A stretch of DNA of 64,000 nucleotides from Amycolatopsis sp. DSM 110486 (lineage in GTDB: Bacteria; Actinomycetota; Actinomycetes; Mycobacteriales; Pseudonocardiaceae), in assembly GCF_019468465.1 (NCBI RefSeq), contig NZ_CP080519.1:8859001-8923000 (forward strand), read 5' to 3'. The position numbers and the translations under genes are program-made. The notes beneath the pieces were generated by a model. It was given only the letters and a program-made list of their open reading frames with translations. It made no database searches and was not told the origin of the DNA. Below are positions 25,196 through 34,100 of this stretch, in pieces. Positions within the stretch are counted from its first letter, which is position 1; the number at the start of each line of letters is the position of its first letter.

Positions 25196-25384
25196 CCAGT
25201 CGGCGGGTGGGTGCCTCGGCCGACGTGTGCCGGGTCGGGTCGGGTCGGCCAAGCTGAGCCCGCGGAGCCGAACCTGCCAACTCGGCCGAGTCGAGCCCGC
25301 CGAGAGAGGCTCGTCGGGCCGGCTGAGCAGAGTTGGCCGGGCTGACCCCTCGCCGGGCGGGTGCCTCGGCCGACATGCGCCGGG
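25191..25384. repeat. Imperfect 44-bp direct repeat, copies 150 bp apart
   Basis: GCTGACC followed by a GC-rich run and GGGTGCCTCGGCCGAC occurs at 25191-25234 and again at 25341-25384, with about six differences. The first copy includes the stop codon of the TetR gene. The DNA between and after is full of GCCGAG/CCGAGC words, so the area looks like decayed or slippage-expanded noncoding DNA. Confidence 0.55.
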
Positions 25385-25635
25385 CCGAGCCATGCCTGCC
25401 GAGCCGTGCCCGCCGGGTCGGGTGCGCCGAGTCTGCCGACCAGTGCCGAGCCCGCCGAGCGGCACCGGACCGACGCGGCTGGCCGTGAAGTTCTGCCTTC
25501 CGGAGAAGGGAAACCCGTCACGATGGGCTGGGTCGCCGGCCCTCACTCTCGACGTCGCGAAGGCGCCGCAGGTGCCCCCGCCGGTCGTGGACCTGCCGGA
25601 ACCCCGCGGCGCCTCCCCTGAAGAACCGACTGGGA
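25196..25635. other. 440-bp gap between TetR gene and frameshifted hydrolase gene
   Basis: No supported gene. The open frames across it have the Arg/Pro/Gly bias of chance frames. It contains the direct repeat at 25191-25384 and many short GCCGAG-type words. A short ORF at 25523 has GGAGAAGGG upstream, but its product is only 32 aa of low complexity. Confidence 0.5.
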
Positions 25636-26902
25636 TCAGCGCGAGCTGACCGCCGGGGTGTAGCCGACGTCGATCACGTCCGGCAGGCCGGCCGGGCGGC
25701 GCTTGCCGGTGAGTACGGGGTCGAAGTCGTTGCGGCCGTTGAGGAAGCGCTGGAAGAACGCGGTGACGTAGGCCGAAGTGATGGCGCGCTGCTGGGTCTC
25801 CGTGAGCTGCCGCTGGTCCTGCTGCGGGCCGTCGGGGAACTGGGACGCGCACGTGCCCGGGCGGGTGCCGGGGAGGGCGTCGTCGTGGCTGCCGACCTGG
25901 TGGCTGCTCGGGGACCATTCGGTGTTGTAGCTGTCGTGGTTGCCGCCGGTGAGCGTGTAGCGGTAGATCGGGACCTGGTTGTCGCCGGAGTTGCCCGCGA
26001 AGTAGTTGCCGGTGTTGACCTGGTCGCACGTGCCCCGACATCTGGGCGAACGGGACCTGCGTGACGGGCTCGTCGTTCCAGTTGTCGGTGGGTGCGAGGG
26101 CGAACACGGCCTTCACGGTTACCCCGGCGGGCCAGTCGCCGTGGCGCTGGTCGGCGGCCTGCTGCATAACCCCGCCGCCGCCCATCGAGTGGCCGATGGT
26201 GCCGACGTCACCCATGTTCAGGTGGCTCTGGAAGCCGACGTTGCGCGGCTTTCCGGTGGCCGGGTCGGTGAAGTGGCCGCGCAGGGGTCCCTGCCCGCTC
26301 GAAGCCAGCTGCTGCCACAGAGCGAGCTGGGCGTTGAGCAGCGCTGCCCGCGCGTAGTAGACGGTCGGCGCCTGGCCGGCCGCCGTCGCGTTGATCCCGT
26401 TGGTGCCGATGGACACGACCACGAACCCGAGCTGCGCGAGCTGCCGCTCGAGGTACTCGTAGCCGGCGTTGCTGGGCATCGGTGGCACGCCGGGGGCACA
26501 GGGCCACGCCCACATCCGCGCGGACGTCTGCTGGACGATCTTCTGCTGCCGCGCTGCTTCCACGTCGTCGCCGGCCTTCTCGGCCGCCGCCAGGGCGGCC
26601 TGGGCCGCGGTGTTGGCGTCGGTCGCCGCGCGGTCGGCGCAGGTCTGCCAGGAGCCGTGTTCGATCATGATCGGGGGATGGGTGCCGGCGGAGACGTCGG
26701 AGGGGTAGTACACGACGCCGTCGAGCTCGTTCTTGCCTTCGTAGCCGAGGTCCGCCGGAGGCGTGAAGGCCTGGTTGCCCAGGTGGTAGGCCACCGTCTC
26801 GACCCGGCGGGCGTCCGCCGGGTTCCCGGTCGCCACCGCTGTGCCGGATCCCGCCACGATCGCCGCGACGGCGAGCACCGTCGTCTTCATGATCAGCCGC
26901 AT
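25636..26902 (-). pseudogene. Secreted alpha/beta-hydrolase (chlorophyllase/PHA-lipase type), frameshifted
   Basis: The gene starts at about 26902 with a signal peptide (MKTTVLAVAAIVAGSGTAVA) and reads well through the nucleophile elbow GTIGHSMGGGG and ALAPTDNWND. After PFAQMSG, near 26032, the frame breaks: the rest of the protein (GNYFAGNSGDNQVPIYRY, NHDSYNTEWSP, AYVTAFFQRFLNG, stop 25636-25638) is in another frame. Dropping one base at the GGGGC/ACGTG junction restores a single reading frame of about 420 aa. Either this copy is broken or there is a base error. Its start faces dxs across operator site 2, so it may be in the same regulon. Confidence 0.75.
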
Positions 26903-26961
26903 GGGCGGGGACGGTAACCGAAGATTGTCAGGAACCCGTTTGTTCGGCTTACCGCGACCTC

Positions 26962-26979
26962 TGAGAACGATCATTCTCA
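26962..26979. promoter_or_regulatory. TetR-type operator, site 2 (dxs / hydrolase)
   Basis: TGAGAACGATCATTCTCA, an 18-bp palindrome with one mismatch. It lies 57 bp before dxs and 59 bp before the divergent hydrolase gene. It matches sites at 23303, 29621 and 31156. Confidence 0.75.
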
Positions 26980-27036
26980 CCATGTTGTACGTTCGGGTGG
27001 CTCCGGCCAGGTGGGCCGGTGGGCGAGGGGAGTGGC

Positions 27037-28935
27037 ATGACCGGCCTGCTCTCGGGCGTTTCGAGCCCGGAAGACGTGCGGCGGCTGAGCTTCGAGGACC
27101 GCGTGGCGCTGTGCGCTGAGATTCGGGAGTTCCTGATCCGGACGGTGTCGGCGACCGGTGGGCACATCGGGCCGAACCTGGGTGTCGTCGAGCTGACAGT
27201 GGCGCTGCACGTGGTGTTCGACTCGCCGGCGGAGCCGATCCTGTTCGACACGGGGCACCAGACGTATGTCCACAAAGTCCTCACCGGCCGGCGTGAGGGC
27301 TTCGAGCGGCTGCGCCAGACCGATGGGCTGTCAGGCTACGCCGCGCGCGAGGAGAGCGAGCACGACTGGATCGAGAACTCCCACGCGTCCACGGCACTGT
27401 CCTACGCCGACGGTCTCGCGAAAGGCCTGGAACTGCGCGGCGAGCGACGCTGTGTGGTCGCGGTGACCGGCGACGGCGCCCTCACCGGCGGCATGACCTG
27501 GGAGGCGCTCAACAACATCGCCGCGGCCCGGCGACCGGTGGTCATCGTGGTCAACGACAACGGCCGCTCGTACTCGCCCACCGCCGGCGCGCTGGCCGAC
27601 CGGCTCGCCAAGCTGCGCCTGCAGCCGGGCTACGAGCGGGTGCTGGACTCCGTGAAGGGGGCACTGGAGCGGGCGCCACTGGTGTACGACGTGCTGCACG
27701 GCGTGAAACGCGGGGTGAAGGATCTCCTGGCGCCGCAAGGGATGTTCGAGGATCTCGGGCTCAAGTACGTCGGGCCGGTCGACGGCCACGACCTCGCCGC
27801 GCTCGAACGGGCTTTCACGCTGGCGAAGAACTTCGGCGAGCCGGTGCTCGTGCACGCGGTCACGCGCAAGGGCCACGGCTACGCGCCGGCCGAGGACGAC
27901 GACGTCGAGCAGATGCACGCTCCGGCCGCGTTCGACATCGCCACGGGACGACCGCTGGCCGCGAAAAAGCGCACCTGGACGTCGGTGTTCGCCGACGAGA
28001 TCACCGCGCTGGGCGCCGAGCGCGAGGACCTCGTCGCGATCACCGCGGCGATGCGCGAGCCGACGGGCCTGGGCAAGTTCGCGCGCGCGTTCCCCGAGCG
28101 CTTCCACGACGTCGGGATCGCCGAGCAGCACGCCATGACGTCCGCGGCCGGCCTCGCCTCCGCCGGTGCGCACCCGGTGGTGGCGCTGTACTCGACGTTC
28201 CTCAACCGGGCGTTCGACCAGCTCCTCTTCGACGTCGCGCTGCACCGGCTGCCGGTCACGCTCGTGCTCGACCGCGCCGGCGTGACGGGCGCGGACGGGC
28301 CTTCGCACAACGGGGTGTGGGACTACGCATTGCTGGGGATGGTGCCGGGGCTCGTGCAGGCGGCGCCTCGGGACGAAGCGACGTTGCAGGCCGCGCTGCG
28401 GGAGGCGGTGGCCCATGACAAGGGTCCGAGTGTCGTGCGGTTTCCCAAATCACCGCTGGTCACCAGCGTGCCGGCGATCCGTCGAGAGGGGGACGTCGAC
28501 GTTCTGTGGGAATCCGGCGAAGGTGACGTCGACGTCCTCGTCGTCGCGATCGGCACCATGGCCACGGACGTTCTCACCGCGGCGCCGGGAATCGCCGACG
28601 CCGGGTTCACGGTCCGCGTGGTGGATCCCCGGTGGGTGAAGCCGCTGCCCGCCGGGCTCGTTTCCCTCGCCCGTGGCGCGGGTTTGGTGGTCACGGCGGA
28701 GGACGGCGTGGTCGCCGGGGGAGTCGGCTCGCGGATCGTGCAACAGCTCCACACCGCCGGCGTCGACACCCCGGTCCGCGAAATCGGCCTGCCGGACGAG
28801 TTCCCGGCCCACGGCAAACTCGACGACGTGCGGGCTCGCCTCGGCCTGTCCGCGCAGGCCATCCGCACCCGGATCACCGAGTGGGGCGCCGCTCTCACGG
28901 TGTCCACAGAGGAATCCACCGCACCGTCGGCCTGA
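27037..28935 (+). CDS. dxs: 1-deoxy-D-xylulose-5-phosphate synthase
   Basis: 632 aa, near the usual 620-640. The enzyme joins pyruvate and glyceraldehyde-3-P, the first step of the MEP isoprenoid pathway, using thiamine diphosphate. Seen residues: His of DTGHQTYVHK, the GDGALTGGMTWEALN ThDP/metal motif, GPVDGHD, Glu of GIAEQHAMT, YSTFLNRAFDQ, DRAGVTGADGPSHNG and Arg of VVRFPKS. All key positions of DXS appear intact. The ATG at 27037 follows GAGGGGAG. The upstream TetR-type operator is unusual for a housekeeping dxs and suggests a regulated, perhaps second, copy. Confidence 0.93.
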   Translation: MTGLLSGVSSPEDVRRLSFEDRVALCAEIREFLIRTVSATGGHIGPNLGVVELTVALHVVFDSPAEPILFDTGHQTYVHKVLTGRREGFERLRQTDGLSGYAAREESEHDWIENSHASTALSYADGLAKGLELRGERRCVVAVTGDGALTGGMTWEALNNIAAARRPVVIVVNDNGRSYSPTAGALADRLAKLRLQPGYERVLDSVKGALERAPLVYDVLHGVKRGVKDLLAPQGMFEDLGLKYVGPVDGHDLAALERAFTLAKNFGEPVLVHAVTRKGHGYAPAEDDDVEQMHAPAAFDIATGRPLAAKKRTWTSVFADEITALGAEREDLVAITAAMREPTGLGKFARAFPERFHDVGIAEQHAMTSAAGLASAGAHPVVALYSTFLNRAFDQLLFDVALHRLPVTLVLDRAGVTGADGPSHNGVWDYALLGMVPGLVQAAPRDEATLQAALREAVAHDKGPSVVRFPKSPLVTSVPAIRREGDVDVLWESGEGDVDVLVVAIGTMATDVLTAAPGIADAGFTVRVVDPRWVKPLPAGLVSLARGAGLVVTAEDGVVAGGVGSRIVQQLHTAGVDTPVREIGLPDEFPAHGKLDDVRARLGLSAQAIRTRITEWGAALTVSTEESTAPSA

Positions 28936-28951
28936 CGGCTGCCGCCCGCGC

Positions 28952-29560
28952 TCAGGACTGGGCGCGGGCAGCGCCGCGGCGAAAGCGGCCGGGCGTTTCG
29001 GCGCCGAGGATGATCTCGGCCGTCCGGCGGGCCTCAGCCGCAGGGGTGGCGGTGCGCTGGACGGCGGCCGCGGAGACCGCGCCCTCGGCCAGCAGGTACA
29101 CGGCGGTGCCGGCCTCGCGGGAGAAGCCGGCGTCGGTGACGATGCCGGACAGCAGCTTGCGGAACTCGCGCTGATGGTGGTGCACCTCGGCGGCGACCGG
29201 CGGGGTCGTGGCGCCGAGCTCGCCGAACGCGTTCATCCACGGGCAGCCGCGGAAGTCGGCCTCGCAGAACCAGCGGTGCAGCCAGGTGAAGATCGCGGCC
29301 ACGCGGGCGTGCGGCTCGTCGGTCTTGGCCACGAAGTCGGCGATGCTGCCCATCATGCGCTCGTGGCGCCGCCGCAGGAAGGCGACCACGAGGTCGTCCT
29401 TGCTGGGGTAGAGCTGGTAGATCCGGCGCAGCGGCAGGTTCGCCGCGGTCCGCAGCCGATCCATGCCCACGGCCTGGATGCCCCGCGAGTAGAACACTTG
29501 CTCGGCGGCGTCGAGCAGCTGCTCGCGGACGGGGTCTCGGAGTTCCTCGGCGCTGGTCAC
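28952..29560 (-). CDS. TetR-family regulator (proposed owner of the TGAGAAYG regulon)
   Basis: 202 aa from GTG at 29560, with GAGG upstream. The HTH region is DAAEQVFYSRGIQAVGMDRL then RTAANLPLRRIYQLYPSKDD. The ligand-binding helices contain WFCEADFRGCPWMNAFGELG, like the YcdC/AcrR-type group with a conserved Cys. It is divergent from the ligase gene; operator site 3 lies in the gap, 60 bp from its start, and sites of the same sequence precede dxs, kgd and the small acidic gene. It is convergent with dxs (16-bp gap). Regulation of all four is inferred from the shared palindrome. Confidence 0.88.
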   Translation of the reverse strand: MTSAEELRDPVREQLLDAAEQVFYSRGIQAVGMDRLRTAANLPLRRIYQLYPSKDDLVVAFLRRRHERMMGSIADFVAKTDEPHARVAAIFTWLHRWFCEADFRGCPWMNAFGELGATTPPVAAEVHHHQREFRKLLSGIVTDAGFSREAGTAVYLLAEGAVSAAAVQRTATPAAEARRTAEIILGAETPGRFRRGAARAQS

Positions 29561-29581
29561 GGCACCTCACGTAAGCGGACG

Positions 29582-29610
29582 TTGACGGTCGAAAAAGTGA
29601 ACCCTAGACT
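29582..29610 (+). promoter_or_regulatory. Promoter of the ligase gene
   Basis: TTGACG (29582-29587), a 17-bp spacer and TAGACT (29605-29610). The start point would be near 29617, directly against operator site 3. Confidence 0.65.
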
Positions 29611-29620
29611 ACCAGCACCG

Positions 29621-29638
29621 TGAGAATGAACGTTCTCA
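29621..29638. promoter_or_regulatory. TetR-type operator, site 3 (tetR / ligase)
   Basis: TGAGAATGAACGTTCTCA, with perfect 7-bp outer arms (GTGAGAA and TTCTCAC when flanks are included). It covers the predicted transcription start of the ligase gene and lies between it and the divergent TetR gene. Confidence 0.8.
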
Positions 29639-29655
29639 CCGACGATGAGGACACC

Positions 29656-31092
29656 ATGAACTGTCCCTCCGGGGTCGAAGCGGGCCGGGAGATCCGGGAT
29701 GCGCTGACCCGAGCAGCCGCCACCGTGCTCACCTCGAGCCCCGACGGCACCGTGACCCGCACCGGCGAAGACCTGCTGCGACGGGCGCGTTCACTGGCGG
29801 GCCGGCTCGTCGAGCGCGGGCTGACGGGCGCGACGGTCGGCCTGTCGTTCCGCAACAGCGCCGCCGCGCTCGAGGCGTTCATCGCCACGGAGCTCGCCGG
29901 GGCCACTCGTCTGCCGGTCGAACCGTCGGCGGCGACGGCCGAAACTCGGGCCATCTTCGACGCGGGCGGCGCGCGGGCGGTGCTGACCGACGGCCACCAC
30001 GAAGAGGTCCGTGACGACTCGGCCGGCTGGACGAGCACCGCGCTCGGTGCGGCGACTCTCGTGCACCACGACGCTTCGCCGTCACCCGGTCCCGAGTGGT
30101 TCGACCGGGTCTTCGTCAGCCCGGACCAAGCACTGGTCGTCTATCCGCGCGCGGTCCGTGGTGGCGAGCTCTTCGGCATCCCCACCAGCTACGCGAACTG
30201 GCGCGCCGTCATCGAGATCAACGTCGGCCTCTACCGCACCGGCGGGTATGGGCCGTCGCTCGCCGCCGACGAGCGCTACCTGACCGTGGTCCAGCTGATG
30301 CACGCGACCGGCCTGGTCGGCAGTTTTCCCTTCCTGCACCTCGGTCTTCCCCAGGTTCTGCTGCCGCGCTTCTCCGCCGCTGCGATGGCCGAGGCGATCG
30401 AACGGCACCGGATCACGACGCTGTTCGCCGTTCCCGGCATGCTGAGCCGGGTCGCCGCCGCGGTGGACGATCCCGGCCGGCTGGCTTCGCTGCGCCGCGT
30501 CCTCTACGGAGGCGCGCCGGTGGAAGAAGCCGAGCTCGCCCGCTTGCACCACGTCTTCGGCGGCACGCTCTGCCAGCTCTACGGCCGCTACGAGGCCGGC
30601 TGGCCGCTCACCGTCCTCACTCCCGGCGACCACCGGCGGCTGCTCGACCACGACGCGCAGGTGGCCGGGACGTGCGGCCGTCCGATCGACGCCGTCGACC
30701 TGCGGATCGTCGGTGGCGAAGTCCGGACCCGCGGCCCGATGGTGTCGTCCGCCTTTGCCGACGCGGACGGTTGGTGCAGGCTCGGCGACACCGCGGAGCT
30801 CACCGACGCCGGCTACCTGCGCCTGACCGGCCGGCTCGACGGGATGATCAACACCGGCTCCTTCCACGTCTACCCGGACGAGGTGGAAGAGGTCGTTCTC
30901 GCGCACCCGGCTGTCACTGCCGTCAAAGTGACCGGGGTGGGCGATCCGCGGTGGGGCGAGGCCGTCGCGGCCTACGTCGTCGCAACGGATCCGACTGTGG
31001 CCACGACGTTGCGCGAGTGGCTGCGCGATCGCCTCGCGCCGTACAAGGTCCCGTCGGTGGTGCACGTCGTGGATCACTTGCCGCACCACTGA
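29656..31092 (+). CDS. Degenerate AMP-dependent synthetase/ligase-family protein
   Basis: 478 aa, ANL (acyl-CoA synthetase/NRPS adenylation) fold. Fold marks remain: LYGRYEAGWP at the A5 position, CRLGDTAEL at A7, and GRLDGMINTGSFHVYPDEVE at A8. Two key parts are missing. The Ser/Thr/Gly-rich phosphate loop (usually TSGTTGxPKG) is replaced by VVYPRAVRGGELFG, and the chain stops at VDHLPHH, before the A10 lysine. It may be catalytically dead or do another job. ATG 29656 follows GAGG; the earlier ATGs at 29620-29626 fall inside the operator. It is driven by the promoter at 29582 and TetR site 3. Confidence 0.8.
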   Translation: MNCPSGVEAGREIRDALTRAAATVLTSSPDGTVTRTGEDLLRRARSLAGRLVERGLTGATVGLSFRNSAAALEAFIATELAGATRLPVEPSAATAETRAIFDAGGARAVLTDGHHEEVRDDSAGWTSTALGAATLVHHDASPSPGPEWFDRVFVSPDQALVVYPRAVRGGELFGIPTSYANWRAVIEINVGLYRTGGYGPSLAADERYLTVVQLMHATGLVGSFPFLHLGLPQVLLPRFSAAAMAEAIERHRITTLFAVPGMLSRVAAAVDDPGRLASLRRVLYGGAPVEEAELARLHHVFGGTLCQLYGRYEAGWPLTVLTPGDHRRLLDHDAQVAGTCGRPIDAVDLRIVGGEVRTRGPMVSSAFADADGWCRLGDTAELTDAGYLRLTGRLDGMINTGSFHVYPDEVEEVVLAHPAVTAVKVTGVGDPRWGEAVAAYVVATDPTVATTLREWLRDRLAPYKVPSVVHVVDHLPHH

Positions 31093-31155
31093 TTTCCCTC
31101 GGATTCGGGGCCGGGTGAACGGTCCGATTCCGAGGCGTAGACTCATGCCGAGCAC

Positions 31156-31173
31156 TGAGAACGATCGTTCTCA
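31156..31173. promoter_or_regulatory. TetR-type operator, site 4 (kgd)
   Basis: TGAGAACGATCGTTCTCA, a perfect 18-bp palindrome, 21 bp before the kgd start codon and 12 bp after a TAGACT -10 box (31138-31143). This is the best match to the consensus. Confidence 0.8.
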
Positions 31174-31194
31174 ACGAACAGGAGCTGGATCGAA

Positions 31195-34100
31195 ATGGCG
31201 GGCACGGACGTCGACGAGGAGTCCCCGGTGGGGTTCGGGGTCAACGAGTGGCTGGTGGAGGAGCTGTACGACCGGTATCGGCAGGACAAGACCTCGGTGG
31301 ACCGGTCCTGGTGGCCGGTCTTCGAGAACTACCGGCCGGAGGCGGCGACCCCGAGCGCCTCGCCGAAGCCGTCCGCTCCGCTTGCGCCCGGTGAGCAACC
31401 GGATGGAGACGTCACCGTCCTGCGCGGCACCGCGAAAACCCTGGCGTCGACGATGGACGCCAGCCTCACCGTGCCGACCGCTACCAGCGTCCGCACGGTG
31501 CCGGCGAAGCTCCTGGTCGAGAACCGGATCGTCGTCAACGATCACCTGCGCCGCACCGGCGGCAGCAAGGTCAGCTTCACGCATCTGCTCGGCTGGGCGC
31601 TGGTGCAGGCCGTGAAGCGGTTCCCCGGCCAGAACGTCCACTACGCCGTGGTCGACGGCAAACCCGCCGTCGTCACGCCCGAGCACGTGGGCCTCGGCAT
31701 CGCGATCGACCTGGCGCGCCCCGACGGCCGCCGGACGCTCGTCGTGCCGGTGATCAAGGCCGCCGAGACGCTGACGTTCGGCGAGTTCCTGGCGTCGTAC
31801 GAGGACCTCGTTGCCCGCGCCCGCGGCAACGCGCTGAAGGTCGACGACTTCGCCGGCGTCACACTGTCGCTGACCAACCCCGGCGGGATCGGCACCGAGC
31901 ACTCCGTGCCGCGCTTGACCCAGGGCCAGGGCTCCATCATCGGCGCGGGCGCGCTGGAATACCCGGCCGCGTTCAAAGGCGCGAGCGCGCAGTGGCTCGC
32001 CGACAACGGCATCGGCAAGACCCTGACCCTCACCAGCACCTACGACCACCGGGTGATCCAGGGCGCGGGCAGCGGCGAGTTCCTGCGCCTGGTCGAGGAA
32101 CTCCTCCTGGGCGAGCACGGCTTCTACGACGACGTCTTCGCCGCGCTCCGGATCCCATACGAGCCGCTCCGCTGGGCCTCCGAGGTCACCGAATCGGTCG
32201 ACAAAACGACCCGGGTGCACGAGCTCATCGACGCCTACCGCGCCCACGGCCACCTCGTCGCCGACACGGACCCGCTGGAGTACCGGCAGCGCGCACACCC
32301 GGACCTCGACCCGGCCACCCACGGCCTCACCCTCTGGGACCTCGACCGCGAGTTCGCGACCGGCGGCGTCGGCGGCCGCGAGCGGATGGCCCTGCGCGAC
32401 ATCCTCGGCCTGCTGCGGGACGCCTACTGCCGCACGCTCAGCGTCGAGTACACATACATCCAGGAGCCCGAGCAGCGCCGGTGGCTGCGCGAGCGCGTCG
32501 AGCAGCCGTTCGCGAAGCCCGCCCATGACGAACAACTGCACCTGCTCGGCAAGCTCACCGAGGCCGAGGCGTTCGAGACGTTCCTGCAGACCAAGTACGT
32601 CGGCCAGACGCGCTTCAGCCTCGAGGGCGGCGAGTCGGCGATCGCGCTGCTCGACGCGATCCTGGGCCGCGCGGCCGGCGAGGGCCTGGCCGGCGCGACC
32701 ATCGCGATGGCGCACCGCGGCCGGCTCAACGTGCTGGCCACCATCGCCGGCAAGACGCACCGCCAGATCTTCGACGAGTTCGAGGACAGCGGCGAGGCGG
32801 GCGACGGGTCCGGCGACGTGAAGTACCACCTGGGGACCGAAGGAGTCTTCACCGCCGCGGACGGCGCGGAGCTGCCCGTGTACCTGGCGGCCAACCCGTC
32901 GCACCTCGACGCGGTCGACGGCGTGCTGCTCGGGGTGGCCCGCGCGCGGCAGGACCGCAGCGGCGACGCCAAGTTCTCCACGTTGCCGATCATCGTCCAC
33001 GGCGACGCGGCGCTCGCCGGCGAAGGTGTGGTCGCCGAGACGCTGCAGATGTCGCAGCTGCGCGGCTACCGCGTCGGCGGCACGATCCGCGTCAACATCA
33101 ACAACCAGGTCGGCTTCACCACGTTGCCGCAGGACGGGCGTTCGTCGGTGTACTCGACCGACGTCGCGAAGACGATCCAGGCGCCCGTGGTGCACGTGAA
33201 CGGCGACGACCCCGAGGCCGTCGTGCGCGCCGGGCGGCTCGCGTTCGCCTACCGGCAGGAGTTCGGGCGCGACGTGCTGATCGACCTGATCTGCTACCGC
33301 CGCCGCGGGCACAACGAGGCCGACGACCCGTCGATGACCCAGCCGCGGATGTACGCCGTGATCGAGGCCAAGCCCTCGGTGCGCAAGCTCTACACCGAGG
33401 TCCTCGCGCGGCGAGGCGAGCTCACCGCGGACGAGCTCGCGGCGGCCGAGCGGGATTTCCGGGACCGGCTGGAGCGGGCGTTCGCCCAGACCACTGTGGA
33501 CGGTGCGGCCGCTGCTGCTTCGGAGGCCCGGCCCGCTGCGTCGGCGCGACCGACCGCGATCTCCGACGTCACGGTGAAGCAGATCGCCACGGCGTTCACC
33601 GATCAGCCCGCGGGCTTCACCGTGCACCCGAAACTCGCGCCGCTGCTGGCAAAGCGGGCGGAGATGGGGGAGAAGGGCGGCATCGACTGGGCGTTCGCCG
33701 AGCTGCTCGCGTTCGGCTCGCTGGTGCTCGACGGCGTGCCGGTGCGGCTGGCGGGCCAGGACAGCCGGCGCGGCACGTTCGTGCAGCGGCACGCCGTGCT
33801 CCACGACCACGTCACCGGCCGGGAGTGGACACCGCTGGCGGACCTCGGTGAGACGCAGGCGCCGTTTCGGATCTACGACTCGCTGCTGAGCGAGTACGCG
33901 GCGCTCGGGTTCGAGTACGGCTACTCCGTCGAACGGCCCGACGCGCTCGTGTTGTGGGAGGCGCAGTTCGGCGACTTCGTGAACGGTGCGCAGGTGATCG
34001 TCGACGAGTTCGTGAGCTCGGCCGAGCAGAAGTGGGGCCAGTCGTCGTCGGTGGTGATGCTGCTGCCGCACGGGTACGAGGGCCGCGGGCCGGACCACTC

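Noticed and set aside
25227..25649. 140-codon plus-strand ORF in the gap before the hydrolase
   Set aside because: Pro/Arg/Gly-rich, overlaps the repeat region, no ribosome site, no family signal.
24722..26983. 753-codon minus-strand ORF as a single protein
   Set aside because: Only its first part (about 26902 to 26035) is real hydrolase sequence; after the frameshift it is Arg/Pro noise running into the antisense of the TetR gene.
28938..28971. GC hairpin between dxs and the TetR gene as terminator
   Set aside because: The stem needs a bulge and overlaps the end of the TetR coding region; too weak to call.
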